Positions 23,133-33,956 of a DNA stretch of 64,000 bases are shown piece by piece. The DNA lies in contig JAJVDF010000168.1 in assembly GCA_022410635.1 (NCBI GenBank), positions 1,035,541 to 1,099,540 of the forward strand, read 5' to 3'. Under the pieces are notes generated by a model, which saw only the letters and a list, made by a program, of their open reading frames with translations, searched no databases and was not told the origin of the DNA. The position numbers were made by a program, and so were the translations under genes. This stretch comes from Tretioscincus oriximinensis. Its lineage: Eukaryota > Chordata > Lepidosauria > Squamata > Gymnophthalmidae. Position 1 is the first letter of the stretch. Every line of letters starts with the position of its first letter.

Positions 23133-23284
23133 CTGGAAGACAAAAGAGCAAAGGGACATAAATATATTGTCTATGCAAGAGAAAAAAATGGACCAGCACA
23201 GTTGCAGGGTGTCACTGAGTACATGGCCAACTACTGGTCAACTTCAGAGAAATAGCTGTGTTAGTGTAGTAGGAAGTCCAGCAA

Positions 23285-23442
23285 AGGGGCTAGTAGCACT
23301 TAGAGACTAACAGTAGAAAAGTAGGTGGCATAAGCTTTCTTAGACACTTCTACTTCTTTAGGTGCATCTTCAGTGCACCTGAAGAAAGAGAGGTGTCTAT
23401 GAAAGCTTATGCCACCTATTTTTCTACTGTTAGTCTCTAAGT
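23285..23442. repeat. Fold-back repeat R3 (145-bp hairpin)
   Basis: 23298-23369 is the inverted complement of 23371-23442 at roughly 88-90%. The arm contains acttagagactaacagtaga and ggtggcataagctttc. Related sequences lie at 47140, 50935, 53040-53500 and 57410. Confidence 0.8.
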
Positions 23443-23583
23443 CCCTGTCCCCACTGAGCTGTGTTCTGGTCTATACCTCAGGATAGGAGCCAGCCATCCA
23501 CAGGCTAGTGTAGGCTATGGCAGGCCCCGAATGGCTCTATCCCAAGATATAAGCCAGGATAAGGCTCAGTGGGGACAAGGCCT
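23443..23583. repeat. Fold-back repeat R5, copy 1
   Basis: Starts ccctgtccccactgagctg and ends ataaggctcagtggggaca; the ends are inverted complements. Further copies at 31455, 38150 (half), 50600 (half) and 55165. Confidence 0.75.
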
Positions 23584-24365
23584 AAGTGTTACTGGCCCCT
23601 TTACTGATCAACTCTTTGGCCACCTCCGCAGGTAACTCTACACAGTTTTCTCAACACTATAAAACTCATCAAGCCCAATTAGTAAGTTTGTTACTCAGAG
23701 GAAATGGTAATTGCTGGACCCTAACAACATATGGACAACCACACTTTATTAACACGCCATTCATATCTCCCAGGCACACTAGGAGGGCCTAGCGTGCATC
23801 TCTCCAGATGTTGCTGATNGAAGCATCTTTCAGATATTTCAGAATTCTCTGCCAGGCCTGGAAAAGGATGTTGGGAGAGGAATGATGGCGTTGTACCCCA
23901 GAAACATCTGGAAAACTGCAGTTTGCCTTAATCTTTGTTACTGATTACATTGCTCCCATTTATGAACATGATGCATTTCAGCAACATCTAGAGTGCCACA
24001 TGCTGAACAGTCCCCCTATGCCACAAGAAGTTGTCCAAACCAAAGCTATTCCTTTTTGCTCAACATGTAGACAAATGCATAACCAATGAAGTTCCACATA
24101 AGGTCTGTATTGTACGTTCTTGCTAAAGCAGATAAAATTGTTACCAAATACGACTCAAATGCAGCATTTGTCTTCTGTCAACAAATAAGATTGCTACTGA
24201 TGTTACGAGATGAAAGACTTTCTGCCAAGCTTTGACAACTTGGCATTTGGGAAAATTGCAGGTCATTCCTAAATAGACTCAGCTGTCTCTCTCCCCAACC
24301 TAGCCACTGTTCAGGGTGCACTATGTCTCAGTTAGACCAGAACCCTTTCACACAACACATCCAGC
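23584..24365. other. Intron 2, no recognised repeat
   Basis: Nothing identified. Confidence 0.4.
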
Positions 24366-24369
24366 TGAC

Positions 24370-24680
24370 CCTTACGGATAGCTCAGTCGCTAAGGAAATG
24401 ATCTCTCACCTCGGTTTCAAAGCTCTGTGTTGGACGTGGGGAGGTTTGTGCACCTTCCACTTGCCTGTACCTCTAGCCAACCCAGCTATTCAAAAGGAAG
24501 AATTGAAAGAAATTGCAACTGACTGCAAGTAGATACATGGGAACTACCACAGCCTGGTAGGGAAGATAGAATGTCAGCCTTCGGGCAAAAATACCCTTAT
24601 AAGCTGCTTTGAGTCCCTTTGAAAAGTGAGAAAAGCAGGGTATAAGAACCCAGTTCTTCTTTTTTTTCTTCTTCTACTGG
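24370..24680 (+). mobile_element. Sauria-like SINE
   Basis: gatagctcagtcgctaagg (A-box) at 24378, B-box-like ggtttcaaagctc, tail end gagaaaagcagggtataag and (TTC)n. Confidence 0.85.
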
Positions 24681-24864
24681 CATATTGGTAGGTAGCCAAT
24701 TTTGGCCCCCAGACGGAACCTCATGGAAAAGTGCAGAAGAGGCAACAGAAGAGGACAAAGCAGTACACAGGGTCCTATAATTCTGATAAAAGTTGCACTA
24801 TGATGTAACTCATCTCATGAATTTCACATCAGCTGGTCCTTCTACCATGGGAGATGATCTTGAG

Positions 24865-24975
24865 AAGTTCAAAAAAAGTTACATTCATCCNTTTTAGTGT
24901 AAGCATCCTGGAAATTGAATCCAGGAACCTTCAAGATACAAGTGTTCTACCACTGTACTATCACCCTCTCCCCTT
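24865..24975 (-). repeat. tRNA-like SINE head
   Basis: Reverse complement has tagtacagtggtagaacac (A-box-like) and ctggattcaatttccagg (B-box-like). It is too diverged and lacks arms for a functional tRNA. Confidence 0.5.
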
Positions 24976-24984
24976 GCATATACA

Positions 24985-25142
24985 ACTAAACCCCATTATA
25001 ACAAACACCAAGGGGTTGGGATGTATTCATTATAATGAAATTTCATTATTACGAAACACATTGCCATCAACATCACTCTTATGGATGTTCCTCTAGGACT
25101 TCCAATTTTGTTCCCATTTTGTTGTAACTGGGTTTTACCTGC
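24985..25142. mobile_element. Degraded pogo/Tigger-like MITE
   Basis: Termini caactaaaccccattataac and gttgtaactgggttttacct are decayed versions of those at 22420-22603; preceded by TA. Confidence 0.65.
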
Positions 25143-25224
25143 ACCCATTTATTTATTTATTTATAATTTATATTCCAACCTTCACCAAAGGTCCCAGTTC
25201 TGACAGAAGGTGCAAAGCAGAAGC

Positions 25225-25540
25225 AAAAGAAGAAGAAAAATAAAAGAAGAATAATAATCTGGTTTTTATACCCTGCCCTTCTCACCTGAAGGAACTCAAG
25301 AGTGGCTTACAGGATTAATTTTTGCCCAAAGGCTTGCATGTATTCTATCTTCCCCACTAGGTTAATGGTGGTCCTCATTTATCTAATTGAAATGTAGATT
25401 GCAAATCTACTTTCTTTCGAATAGCTGAGTTGGCCAGAGATGAAGAGGGCACGCACTCCTCTCCACATCCGGCACAGGGCCTTGAAACCAGCTCTCTCAG
25501 CTGAATGACTGACTCTTAGCTCCTGCGCCATTCATGCCAT
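25225..25540 (-). mobile_element. Sauria-like SINE (diverged)
   Basis: Reverse orientation: ttttataccctgcccttctc, then the head near cagctctctcagctgaatg. Confidence 0.75.
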
Positions 25541-26145
25541 CATTTCCTTTGGTAAACGGTTGCCCCTTCCCGGGCAATGAAATCTTATAGGACATCACAG
25601 CTAACGCAAGGCAGGTAGCTGCTAGCTTATATACAAATGCACGATATGATGACATCCAACGTTGTTTCTTCCCTTTCAATGAGCAGTTGGAATGATGAAC
25701 TGGTGTTAAGCAGACATCACAAGGGCTCTCTGCTTGGATGCCAAATGTGTTAGTCTGCAGTGAGCGATGCCTGATCCCAATGTGCGTAAATACTTGAAGT
25801 CTCCAAGGCTATTAAAGGATATCGTCAGTGACTCCAGACACTGCGTCGTGCAAGCAGATGGACTGACGCTCCCCGTGAGTGCCAAAATGTAAGATTTAAT
25901 GTGGTAACTAGATTTCCCGTTTCCGCAAGGGGATCAAGCAGCACACTGATGTAAAGAAATGGCTCTAAAGAAACAGAAGCATGATCTCTAAGCTTATGGG
26001 CCTCCATACAGCTTCGTCGAGTCCCACTTATTTGGTCGACCTACTCGTGAGTCTGTCCTCCAAGGAGGAAAGCAGAAGGCCCATCACACCATTCATGCTT
26101 CAGAAAGATTTGACAGCAATTGGCTGTCAAATCATTGGCCTCTTA
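25541..26145. other. Intron 2, no recognised repeat
   Basis: About 600 bp with several CpG dinucleotides but no identified element. Confidence 0.4.
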
Positions 26146-26153
26146 TTGTAGAA

Positions 26154-26945
26154 CAGAGGTTCTCAAACTTATTTTGTCTACCGCCCACTTCGAGAATTAA
26201 TTATTTTCTAGCGCCCCCCCCAATTTTTTTTACTTTACTACATCTTAAGAATCACAATCACAGTCATTATTTTAATAATTAAATTATGTGTGTCATGTGA
26301 AAATAAGACTTTCTGATGAGGATAATGTAAAACACCATTTTGTAATATTAGGAAAACTTTTATTCATGTTATTAAAACAAACATTTCAATTTGAATTTTA
26401 AAACTAATCTAATGTGAAGGTTGAATTTGATGATTTTTAACAAGTTTGTTAATATCAGGCTCGAATTTACTCAAAAACAGCNGTAAGTCACCGCATTCGG
26501 TAATCTGCAACCGATTTCTCACAGTATTCACCACCGCACGTCCAGCACTTTACCTAGTCGCTAAATTCACTTGTTTTCGTAATATCGTCAAATGACATGA
26601 CTGGCTGGATGGCGCATGCGCTTTTATATGAGGCAGCGGGCGGGCCTAGTACTTTCGAGAATGGACTAGAAACTTCTCGCTTCGCATTGGAGCTTACCGC
26701 CATCTATGGTACAGTTTGACAACTATCGGACAGGAAATAGTTACTGTCTAGTCCCCTAGATGGCGTTACACGAAGAAATACGTGTTAAGCGTAAAGGAGC
26801 GGTAAAGTTTGTGTTAAAAGCAAAATCGCCATCGCCCCCCCTAAACCGCTTCAACNCCCCCCAATCTTCTCTGTGCCCTTCACTGCCCCCCTATAGGCCT
26901 CCAGCGGTCACAAGGGGGCGTTATCGCCCACTTTGANAAAGACTG
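26154..26945. mobile_element. Non-autonomous hAT element, 792 bp, complete
   Basis: Left end cagaggttctcaaactt, right end complement of cagtctttntcaaagt. The flanking 8-bp duplications are ttgtagaa (26146-26153) and ttatagaa (26946-26953), matching at 7 of 8. An inner inverted ccgccca/tgggcg block follows. The interior has no transposase frame; it has an AT-rich left half and a CpG-bearing right half with gcgcatgcgc and ttatatgag. Internal deletion derivative of a hAT transposon. Confidence 0.85.
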
Positions 26946-26959
26946 TTATAGAAGTATCA

Positions 26960-27300
26960 CAGAACNTGAGTTAAGCAGATCGTGGACCAGACACCCGTTT
27001 TCACTGGTCCTAAAAGAGCTGCACCGGCTACCTATCTGCTTCCAGTTTCAGCTCAATACTCTACATTCGAACAACGGCAAACTCCATCATCTGCCAGTCC
27101 GGATGTGGCTGCAGTAACAGGANTCGGCGCCGGAGGTTGTCGTCTTCTCCGACATGTTTGGCAGGTTGCAGCCTATGCATGGGCTGAGTTCAACATTCTG
27201 AGTTCAGTCATTGGTCCGTNATGACCAATGGCACAGCTTGGAACGTTGAACTAGGAGATACTTTTCTTATTAATGGCAAGGTTGANATACTACCCTTCAC
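26960..27300 (+). mobile_element. L2-like LINE fragment (decayed)
   Basis: agagctgcaccggctaccta encodes the L2 'L.WLP' motif; the following 250 bp are poorly preserved and contain several N. Confidence 0.45.
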
Positions 27301-27439
27301 CGCAGGTTCTAGGGCAGGGAAAGTTATTAAAAATAAACCCTCTTTGACCCAGCAAACTTACCAGGCAGGAAAAAACCCTAGAAGAAGCTAAGTCTTCATA
27401 TTGTCCTTTCAGTTTGAAAATGTATGGTAATAACAGAAT

Positions 27440-27600
27440 TGCACNCTTCAAAATGAGGTTAGGGAGGTTTAGGGTGGGTAGAAGGGAGAAATGATATATG
27501 AAAATACGTATAATATTTTTGGATGGTACATTATAGCATATTCACTATGTAACACTGTTAAGTTAGATATATGCAATAAAAATATTTTTTTTAAAAAAAA
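27440..27600 (+). mobile_element. Possible L1 3' UTR with poly-A
   Basis: Ends gcaataaaaatatttttttt plus an A run, with an AATAAA signal. Assigned by general appearance only. Confidence 0.3.
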
Positions 27601-27810
27601 GTAAACAGGTAAGTTTTTAAAAAGTGTGAAATCTATATAATGTGGACACCTGACAAGCTTCCAGAGGGAGGCTGTTTTGGAGCTGGGGGGGAGGGGTGCC
27701 ACCACACAAAAACCCTATATCTATGAAAGAGCAGGGGCATTTTAAGACACGAGATCTTAAGAAATGTGCGATGTTCCTTTGGATAATCAGGGCCCAAGCA
27801 GAATAGGTGG

Positions 27811-28165
27811 TTCCTCCAGCCAACATCCTATAAGCAGAAAACAAAAGTTTCCTATGGCAGGACTGGGCACAGATTGGCTAAAGATGGTTCTCCCATCCAA
27901 GAACCATCTGTGGTGCAGGATGGGAGTTGAAGTCCTCAGAGCAGGGCACCACAAAGGCAGGGTAGAAGAGGCTGCCTGCTGCATGTACTATGCTTCCCAG
28001 CAGGCCTTGCAAACAGCACAATAGCTCTGTTTCACTTTTTCCACATTTGAACTGATGTTGCTGATGATGCTATTGCCAGCTTCGTGAAGCTGCTTGGCAT
28101 CCAAGTTTTTATCTACTAGGAAGCAGAGAAACAGGAACATCTGGCATCCTGTCTGCAGGGCTTTA
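27811..28165 (+). mobile_element. Unclassified repeat R1, copy 3
   Basis: From ttcctccagccaacatccta to gaagcagagaaacaggaac; the 3' end is slightly diverged. Confidence 0.75.
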
Positions 28166-28239
28166 AACGGTAATATTGAACTCTTGAATTGGGCTCAGTG
28201 CAAATGGGCAACCAGGCTTCCTTGAGAGGGTTGTGCTTC

Positions 28240-28560
28240 CTAAGGCATGACTACCAGAATGGCTCAGTCGCTTAGGAANCCATCTCTCACNTGGGAGATG
28301 GGGTTTCGAAGCCCTGTGGGGAGAGGTGAGCTCCTTCCATTAGCCTGTAGCTCTAGCCAACCCAACTATTTGGAAGCAAGAATTGCAAGAAATTGCAACA
28401 CACTGCAACTAGATAAATGGGAACCACCACAGCCTGGTGGGGAAGACAGAATGTCACCCTTCGGGCAAAATACCCTTGTAAGCCGTTTTGAGTCCCTTTG
28501 AAAGGTGAGAAAAGTGGAGTATAAGAACCCAGTTCTTTTCTCCTCCTCCTCCTCTCCTCC
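28240..28560 (+). mobile_element. Sauria-like SINE
   Basis: A-box ggctcagtcgcttagg, B-box-like gggtttcgaagccc, tail gagaaaagtggagtataag and a TCC/TTC-rich tail. Confidence 0.85.
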
Positions 28561-28564
28561 CTAG

Positions 28565-29220
28565 AATGCTTCAAAAACAGCTCCCAGGGCAGGCTGCCAC
28601 ACCGCCCAGCCAGTATCACTGTTGTCACTTCACAAACCCCATGACTTTTGTGAGAATGAATGGGAGCCACACCATAAAGAAATAGTCAGAGGGTTGTTTG
28701 GTGTGTGTGTTTTTTTTAATGTAGCTAGCAGTGTAAGACGCCTGGCAAGCGGAGGCCACAGCATCCGCCAAGGTTGGCAGCGCGCCAGCTACATGCGGGC
28801 AGAGGCAAAGTTGCCAAGTGAGGGGTTGTTTTACAAATAAAACAAAATCCTCCCCTTTTGGCAAAACGGTACTGAAGTTGCTTTCTCTCTTTCTCCTCCT
28901 GCCAGACCCCTTTCCGTTTAGGGGGATGTAGGCACACAGGAATCCCCCAGTTCGTCTACAACAGTCCGGTCTCCAAAACGAGGCTTCCTCAGAAGGCAAG
29001 GGGCAAAGCGAGTGCATGGTCCATGAAAAAAGACAAGAAGCAAGGCCCTTCTTTAAAAACTGTGTCTTAAAGTTTCCTCTTCATCTTGAAGAACACCAGG
29101 GTCAATTTGGTCTTGGAAGAACTGGTGTTCTGGATCCTTTTTTCTGGCCACCATTCTTCTGTTCCTCCAATTCCTCCTCTCTGTCTTCTTTATATAATTT
29201 ATATAATTATACAATAATAA
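28565..29220. other. Intron 2, no recognised repeat
   Basis: Nothing identified. Confidence 0.4.
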
Positions 29221-29224
29221 TAAT

Positions 29225-29447
29225 AATGTTTATTTATAAAGCTTCTTTCACCAAAGGGTGGAGCACACAGCCTTAATTGCTTTCTCCACAACAGACACCC
29301 TGTGAAGAAGGCAGGGAAGAAAGAGTTCTAAGGAACTGTGACTGGCNCAAGGTCACTCAGCTGGCTTCATGCAGGAGCGTGGAATCGAACCAAGAGTCTA
29401 CCAGATAGGAATCCACCACTCTAATCACTACCCCAAACTGCCTCTTG
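29225..29447 (-). mobile_element. tRNA-derived SINE ('gtttgatgtagtgg' type)
   Basis: Reverse orientation: ctccacaacagacaccctgt, then ggtcactcagctggcttcat, then the head ctctaatcactaccccaaac. Confidence 0.85.
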
Positions 29448-29457
29448 AAGAAGAGAG

Positions 29458-29725
29458 CCTTCTCCTTTGATCTTCTTCTTTCATATTTTTCTTCTTCCCC
29501 TTCTTTCTCCTTCTTCTTTCCCTTCTTTCTTCCTTTCCCTTCTTCCTCCTGCTCCTCCCTTCTTTTTATTTTTATTCTTCCACCCCTTTCTCCTCTTCTT
29601 TCTCCTTTCTTCTCCTTTTTCGGTTTCCTCCTTCTCCTCCTCGTATTTCTTCCTGCTCTTCTTCTTCCTCCTTTCTACTACTACTCTTCCTTCTTCTTTC
29701 CATCTTCTTCTTCCTTATTTCTCCC
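29458..29725. repeat. Polypyrimidine tract (about 270 bp)
   Basis: Almost pure C/T on the plus strand, made of TTC, TCC and CTTTC words. It gives spurious Ser/Phe/Leu-rich frames. Such mirror-like tracts can adopt triplex structure. Confidence 0.9.
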
Positions 29726-29739
29726 TCCTTGTTGTCCAA

Positions 29740-29825
29740 AGCGAAGGGAGGTTTCAGAAAGGGAGTGCCACTACCCAGAGGCGAAGAGAAGTTTCTGAAA
29801 GGGAGTGTCACTACCCAGAGGCTCC
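29740..29825. repeat. Two-copy tandem duplication (about 42 bp)
   Basis: The unit containing gaaagggagtgccactaccc is repeated once with few changes (gaaagggagtgtcactaccc). Confidence 0.85.
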
Positions 29826-29839
29826 CACAGGCAGGTCTT

Positions 29840-30780
29840 AAGGCCCAGGCTTTTGTTCCTTACTGCCAATCCCAGGTGCTTTCTGTGGGATGAACTGGCC
29901 TCCCCGTGTCCTAAGCGCCACAGTTGATTAACGTCTGCCTGGACTTACGAAGCACTTGGGTAAGATTCTAGGAAATTTGGAGGGCACGGCAGTAAAACGA
30001 GGGCACATGTCTACAAGCTCGGGAATTATATGTGACCTAAATTCATTTCGGGAACAGCCATATGTCCCTGTTTACATTCAACGGAGGCCACTCTTTATCT
30101 AATGGCCTCTTTATCTGGTGCCTCTTCCCAAATGCTGTTTCCTCCCTTCTGCTACCACATAAATTTCCAGAATTAACAACATCTGGTTAGCATCCGTTAG
30201 TAACCCCATTGGGAAGGAGGGGGCTATATTTTGGATCCTAATATTCCAAGACCCTAATTGAATTAAGCATTAGAAGGCCAGGCGATTAGCTACTAGGCTT
30301 TCAACTTCTTGATGGGTACGGCCGGTTAAAATATTAACCAAGCCAGGGTTTTCGGCGAAAATGGACCCTCGTGTACTGCCAAAGAGGTGAGCCTTTCACA
30401 GACAGAACATTAAGCTGCATCGCTAATATTTAATACAAACATGGAAACACTATCATTAAACTGAACCCAAAGGCCTCGCAATGAGCAGCTCCCAAAATGT
30501 CACAACGCTTTGCTTTATAAGCTCAGAATAAACTGCTCTTAATTAAGTTAAGAAGCTAACCCAGGTATCACTGTAATTATGTTTTTATACTAACAGATTT
30601 TTCAAAAAGCAGCCACAGATATTTGCTCAGGCTAATAACTCACATGGGGTTAAGAAACCTCTGCTGATTGCAGTCAGCCGGGATGGCTGGAAAACGAAGC
30701 AAGAACTCATCCCCTGTTTAGCCATGTGGCNGACACCCTAGACTACACCTTTGGCCTTATTCTGTTCCAGAAAGTGGTCC
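29840..30780. promoter_or_regulatory. Repeat-free block in intron 2, candidate conserved element
   Basis: About 940 bp with no recognisable repeat in a repeat-dense intron. It contains AT-rich homeodomain-like words (cttaattaagttaag, tgtaattatg). No conservation data available; regulatory role is inference. Confidence 0.3.
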
Positions 30781-30789
30781 AACGTAGGG

Positions 30790-31335
30790 GTTAGAANGTA
30801 AGAGGAACCCTGCTGAATCGGGCTGGAGCCCATCTTGTCCAGTCTTCTGTCTCACACAGAGGCTCACCAATTGCACCTGGGTAGTCTGAGGCAGAAGAAA
30901 GCAAAATCTTCACCTGTTCTTATGCCCTGCAAAAGACATTTCAAGAATCCTGCCTGTTGCGCCATCTCNGAGGCAGCAGCAAGATATCCATCCTTAGTAG
31001 CTGTTTATACCCTTGGTGTCCATGAACTTGTCTAATCCTGTATTAAAGCTATCCAGGCTGCTAGCTACCACNAGCTCTTCTGAAAGTAAATCCCACAAAC
31101 AAATGACCCTCTGGGTCGAAAAAAAACCCCTTTCCTTTGTCTGCCTTCACTCTCCTGCCCATCAGTTTCAAGGAATGCCCCCTGGTCCTACCGTTGAGTG
31201 ATAGAGAAAATAGTTTTTCTCTNCTCACCCTATCCATCCCATGCATCTCAATTAGGTCTCCTCTCAAACACATATTTNNACNCTGAACAGGCCCAGACGT
31301 TGCAGCATAAAANCCACGATAGANCATTGGATCTT
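30790..31335 (-). mobile_element. CR1 LINE 3' end (ATGTTCTT group)
   Basis: Reverse orientation: gaggaaccctgctgaatcgg, tctcacacagaggctcacca, tacccttggtgtccatgaac, then the C-terminal coding part with RTRGHSLKLMGRRV. Many N positions at 31220-31330. Confidence 0.85.
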
Positions 31336-31454
31336 CTATGGGTTTGTGGGGAAAAATTATTTCCAACGAGGTTTAGCAGCCATTTGAAGCGGCGCCTGGT
31401 AAACCCTTCCATAACCATTAAAGTTCCAAGTTCTATCCCANATTTTATGCTGGA

Positions 31455-31640
31455 ACCTTAGGCCCTGTCCTCATGGAGCCTTATCCTGGGCTCTACCTTG
31501 GAATAGGAGCCTGCCACCCACATGCTAGTGTAGAATATTGCAGGCCCTGAATGGGACCTGCCATAGTCTATACTGGCATGTGGATGGCCAAGCTCCATCC
31601 CGAGATGTTACCCAGAATAAGGCTCCATGTAGTCTAAGAA
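31455..31640. repeat. Fold-back repeat R5, copy 2
   Basis: aggccctgtcctcatggagc at one end, complement near gaataaggctccatgtag at the other; interior gcaggccctgaatgggacct. Confidence 0.7.
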
Positions 31641-31644
31641 GTCT

Positions 31645-32685
31645 GCTAGCCAGAAGCCGGTGTGCTAGCCTGTGGCCTGTGCAAACATGAAGTGGTATGA
31701 GGACAGGAAGGCCCTTAGACCATTTTGTGGAACAGAATAAAGACAAGCGCAAATCAGGCCTCCGGGTAAGGAAGAAGTGATGACTGAGGCTGGCTGGATA
31801 TTGTCTCTACTTGTGAAATTTAAAAAAACAAAACGAAACATTCTTTGCATTATGATTCTCTCGTGAAGCCTCCCATATAAATGAATGCGTGGAGAAAGTG
31901 ATTTATTATTCAGCTCTGGGGTTGACCACAATCAGAACCAGAGTACTGAACTTCCCCAAACGCTGTCCTTTTATACTGTGGCCCNGGTCCCTTCAGCCAA
32001 TGAGTAATCCATCTGGGTCCCTTTTAGGATGTTTCTCAACTATTTTAAATGTTCCAATGCTGTAGACCCTTTAACAAGTAAGCAACCAACTGTCCTAGCG
32101 GATCACAGCCTTAACCCTTTATTCCCCATAGCTATCTCTGACATTACTGTTGGTTTTTTTAAAAAAAATAGGTAGGTTATAATAATTAGGTACAGACTCA
32201 CATAAGCTATTTGTACATTCCATCCACACCTCCAATGAAAAACACATAATGAGCATTTGCTTTGTATGTGCCTGGGCTTAATTTGCCCAAGCTGAGTATA
32301 TAAGCTTCCTTTTAACTAACCACATCAAGATTGTTGCCATTTTTTCAAAAGGAATAAAGAAACTCAACTGAAGGAAGACAAAGACCTTTCTATTTCACTG
32401 GGGTTGACCAGAGCATCTGAGGATATTGAATGATATTTTGAGGAGGAATTTAAAGAACGCCTTTTCTTGGTATCCTTTTCAGGGGTTAAACCCCAAACCA
32501 TTCACAACTGGGATTACCATATAACAAATGAGCTAGGGAAATGTTGGGGTATTTCTGGGATACTGGAATACTGCAATGGCTATAGTTTATAGCTGTAATG
32601 GATATGAGAGAAAGGAATTTTCACTAGATGCAGCTTATAATGGATAGAAAACTAATCTTTTCATACTCACTAAAGCGCCAAATTT
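31645..32685. other. Intron 2, no recognised repeat
   Basis: About 1 kb, AT-rich, nothing identified. Confidence 0.4.
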
Positions 32686-32689
32686 CATT

Positions 32690-32900
32690 ATTTTTTAATT
32701 TATTTTATTTGTTTAAAAGGATTTATATTCCGCCCTTCACCAATGGTCCCAGGGAGGGTAACAAAAGAACAAGGAAAACAAACAAAGATAACACATTCAT
32801 ACAATATTTTTAAAAATCCATACCCTTCTTCCATCCTTGCAACCCACCCTTCCTCCCAGGAAGGACGGAAAGCAAAGGGGGGAGCTACAATATTTAAGAG
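32690..32900 (+). repeat. LINE 3'-end-like repeat
   Basis: atttatattccgcccttcac, then aatggtcccagggagggtaac; similar starts at 25160 and 59300. Family unclear. Confidence 0.45.
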
Positions 32901-32916
32901 TCAAAAGCCAGGGTAA

Positions 32917-33235
32917 AGAAGAAGAAGAAGAAGAACTTGGTTCTTATACCCCGCTTTTCTCACCTTTCAAAGGGACTCAAAGCGGCTTACAAGGATATAT
33001 TTTTCCCGAAGGCTGACATTCTATCTTCCCCACCAGGCTCTGGTGGTTCCCATCTATCTACTTGCAGTCAGTTGCAATTTCTTGCAATTCCTGCTTTCGA
33101 ATAGCTGGGTTGGCTAGAGCTACAGGCTAGTGGAAGGTGCTCAGCCCTCCCCATGTCCCACACAGGGCTTCGAAACCCCATCTCCCAGGCGAGAGACAAA
33201 TTCCTAAGCAACTGAGCTATCAGTGCTTTACCAGG
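32917..33235 (-). mobile_element. Sauria-like SINE (well preserved)
   Basis: Reverse orientation, full length from (GAA)n through ataccccgcttttctcacc to the A-box complement ctgagctatcagtgc. Confidence 0.9.
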
Positions 33236-33309
33236 CCCCAAAACTACACAATACAGGTGACTGGAGAGGCTTTTATTCAGTTTTTAATAAAGTAGCCCTA
33301 GTCATAAAA

Positions 33310-33580
33310 GATGATTGACATAACTAGGGCTGCATCTAGACACAGCCAAATAAAAAATTGGATGAAATGCAGCTTAGAGGTGGTAGCATCCACACACTAT
33401 AGTCTCCAATCCACATGAAAGGTCAACTCTTTTTCAAAGGTTTTTAATATGGATTAGAACTGGCATGGGGGTACTTGAATCCACACGCTTGTATCTCTGG
33501 GCTGCTTTGGAGCTCCCAACATTGTCACTTTGCTGGTGTGTCCACACACTCTGAAAGTGGATTGAAGTTGGATTAAAATT
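33310..33580. repeat. Unclassified repeat R4, copy 1
   Basis: Shares ctttgctggtgtgtcc and ctctgaaagtggattgaag with 62310-62520 and 63235-63300. Confidence 0.5.
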
Positions 33581-33599
33581 TAGATAGTAAGACAGTTCC

Positions 33600-33955
33600 A
33601 GTGGTTCAAGGATCTAGCAAGGCTTGGGCCCTGACTATATGAAGGCACATCTTCTGCCATGTAGTCCTTCCTATCTGTGCACCAAGATCTCAAGGAGAAG
33701 GCCTTCTAGTTGTTCCTCTCCATTGAGAGATGCAAGGGGTAGGGGCACATGGGAAGACCTTCTCTGTGGTGGCTGCCGCGCTCTGGAACAGCCTCCCTGG
33801 AGGTTCACCAGGCAGCTTACATTGCATACTTTTCAGCACTCAGTAAAACATAACCCAGGCTTTTGACTCTTAGCACCCTCTGCCTTCTGTCCTTCCAGGC
33901 AGGGTGGGTGGGTTGAAAGGAGGGCCTGGATCTTTTTAAATGTTTTATTATATGC
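33600..33955 (+). mobile_element. L2-like LINE C-terminus
   Basis: Frame remnants RCKG, FSVVAAALWNSLPGG and RQLTLHTFQ fit the L2 C-terminus (aaFS..aP.lWN.LP). A SINE interrupts its 3' UTR, which resumes at about 34395. Confidence 0.7.
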
Positions 33956-33956
33956 A

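Noticed and set aside
26982..27224. 80-codon frame downstream of the hAT element
   Set aside because: Contains undetermined bases and overlaps a decayed L2-like segment; no recognisable domain.
29445..29841. Ser/Phe/Leu/Pro-rich frames of over 110 codons
   Set aside because: Translation of the polypyrimidine tract plus SINE flank.
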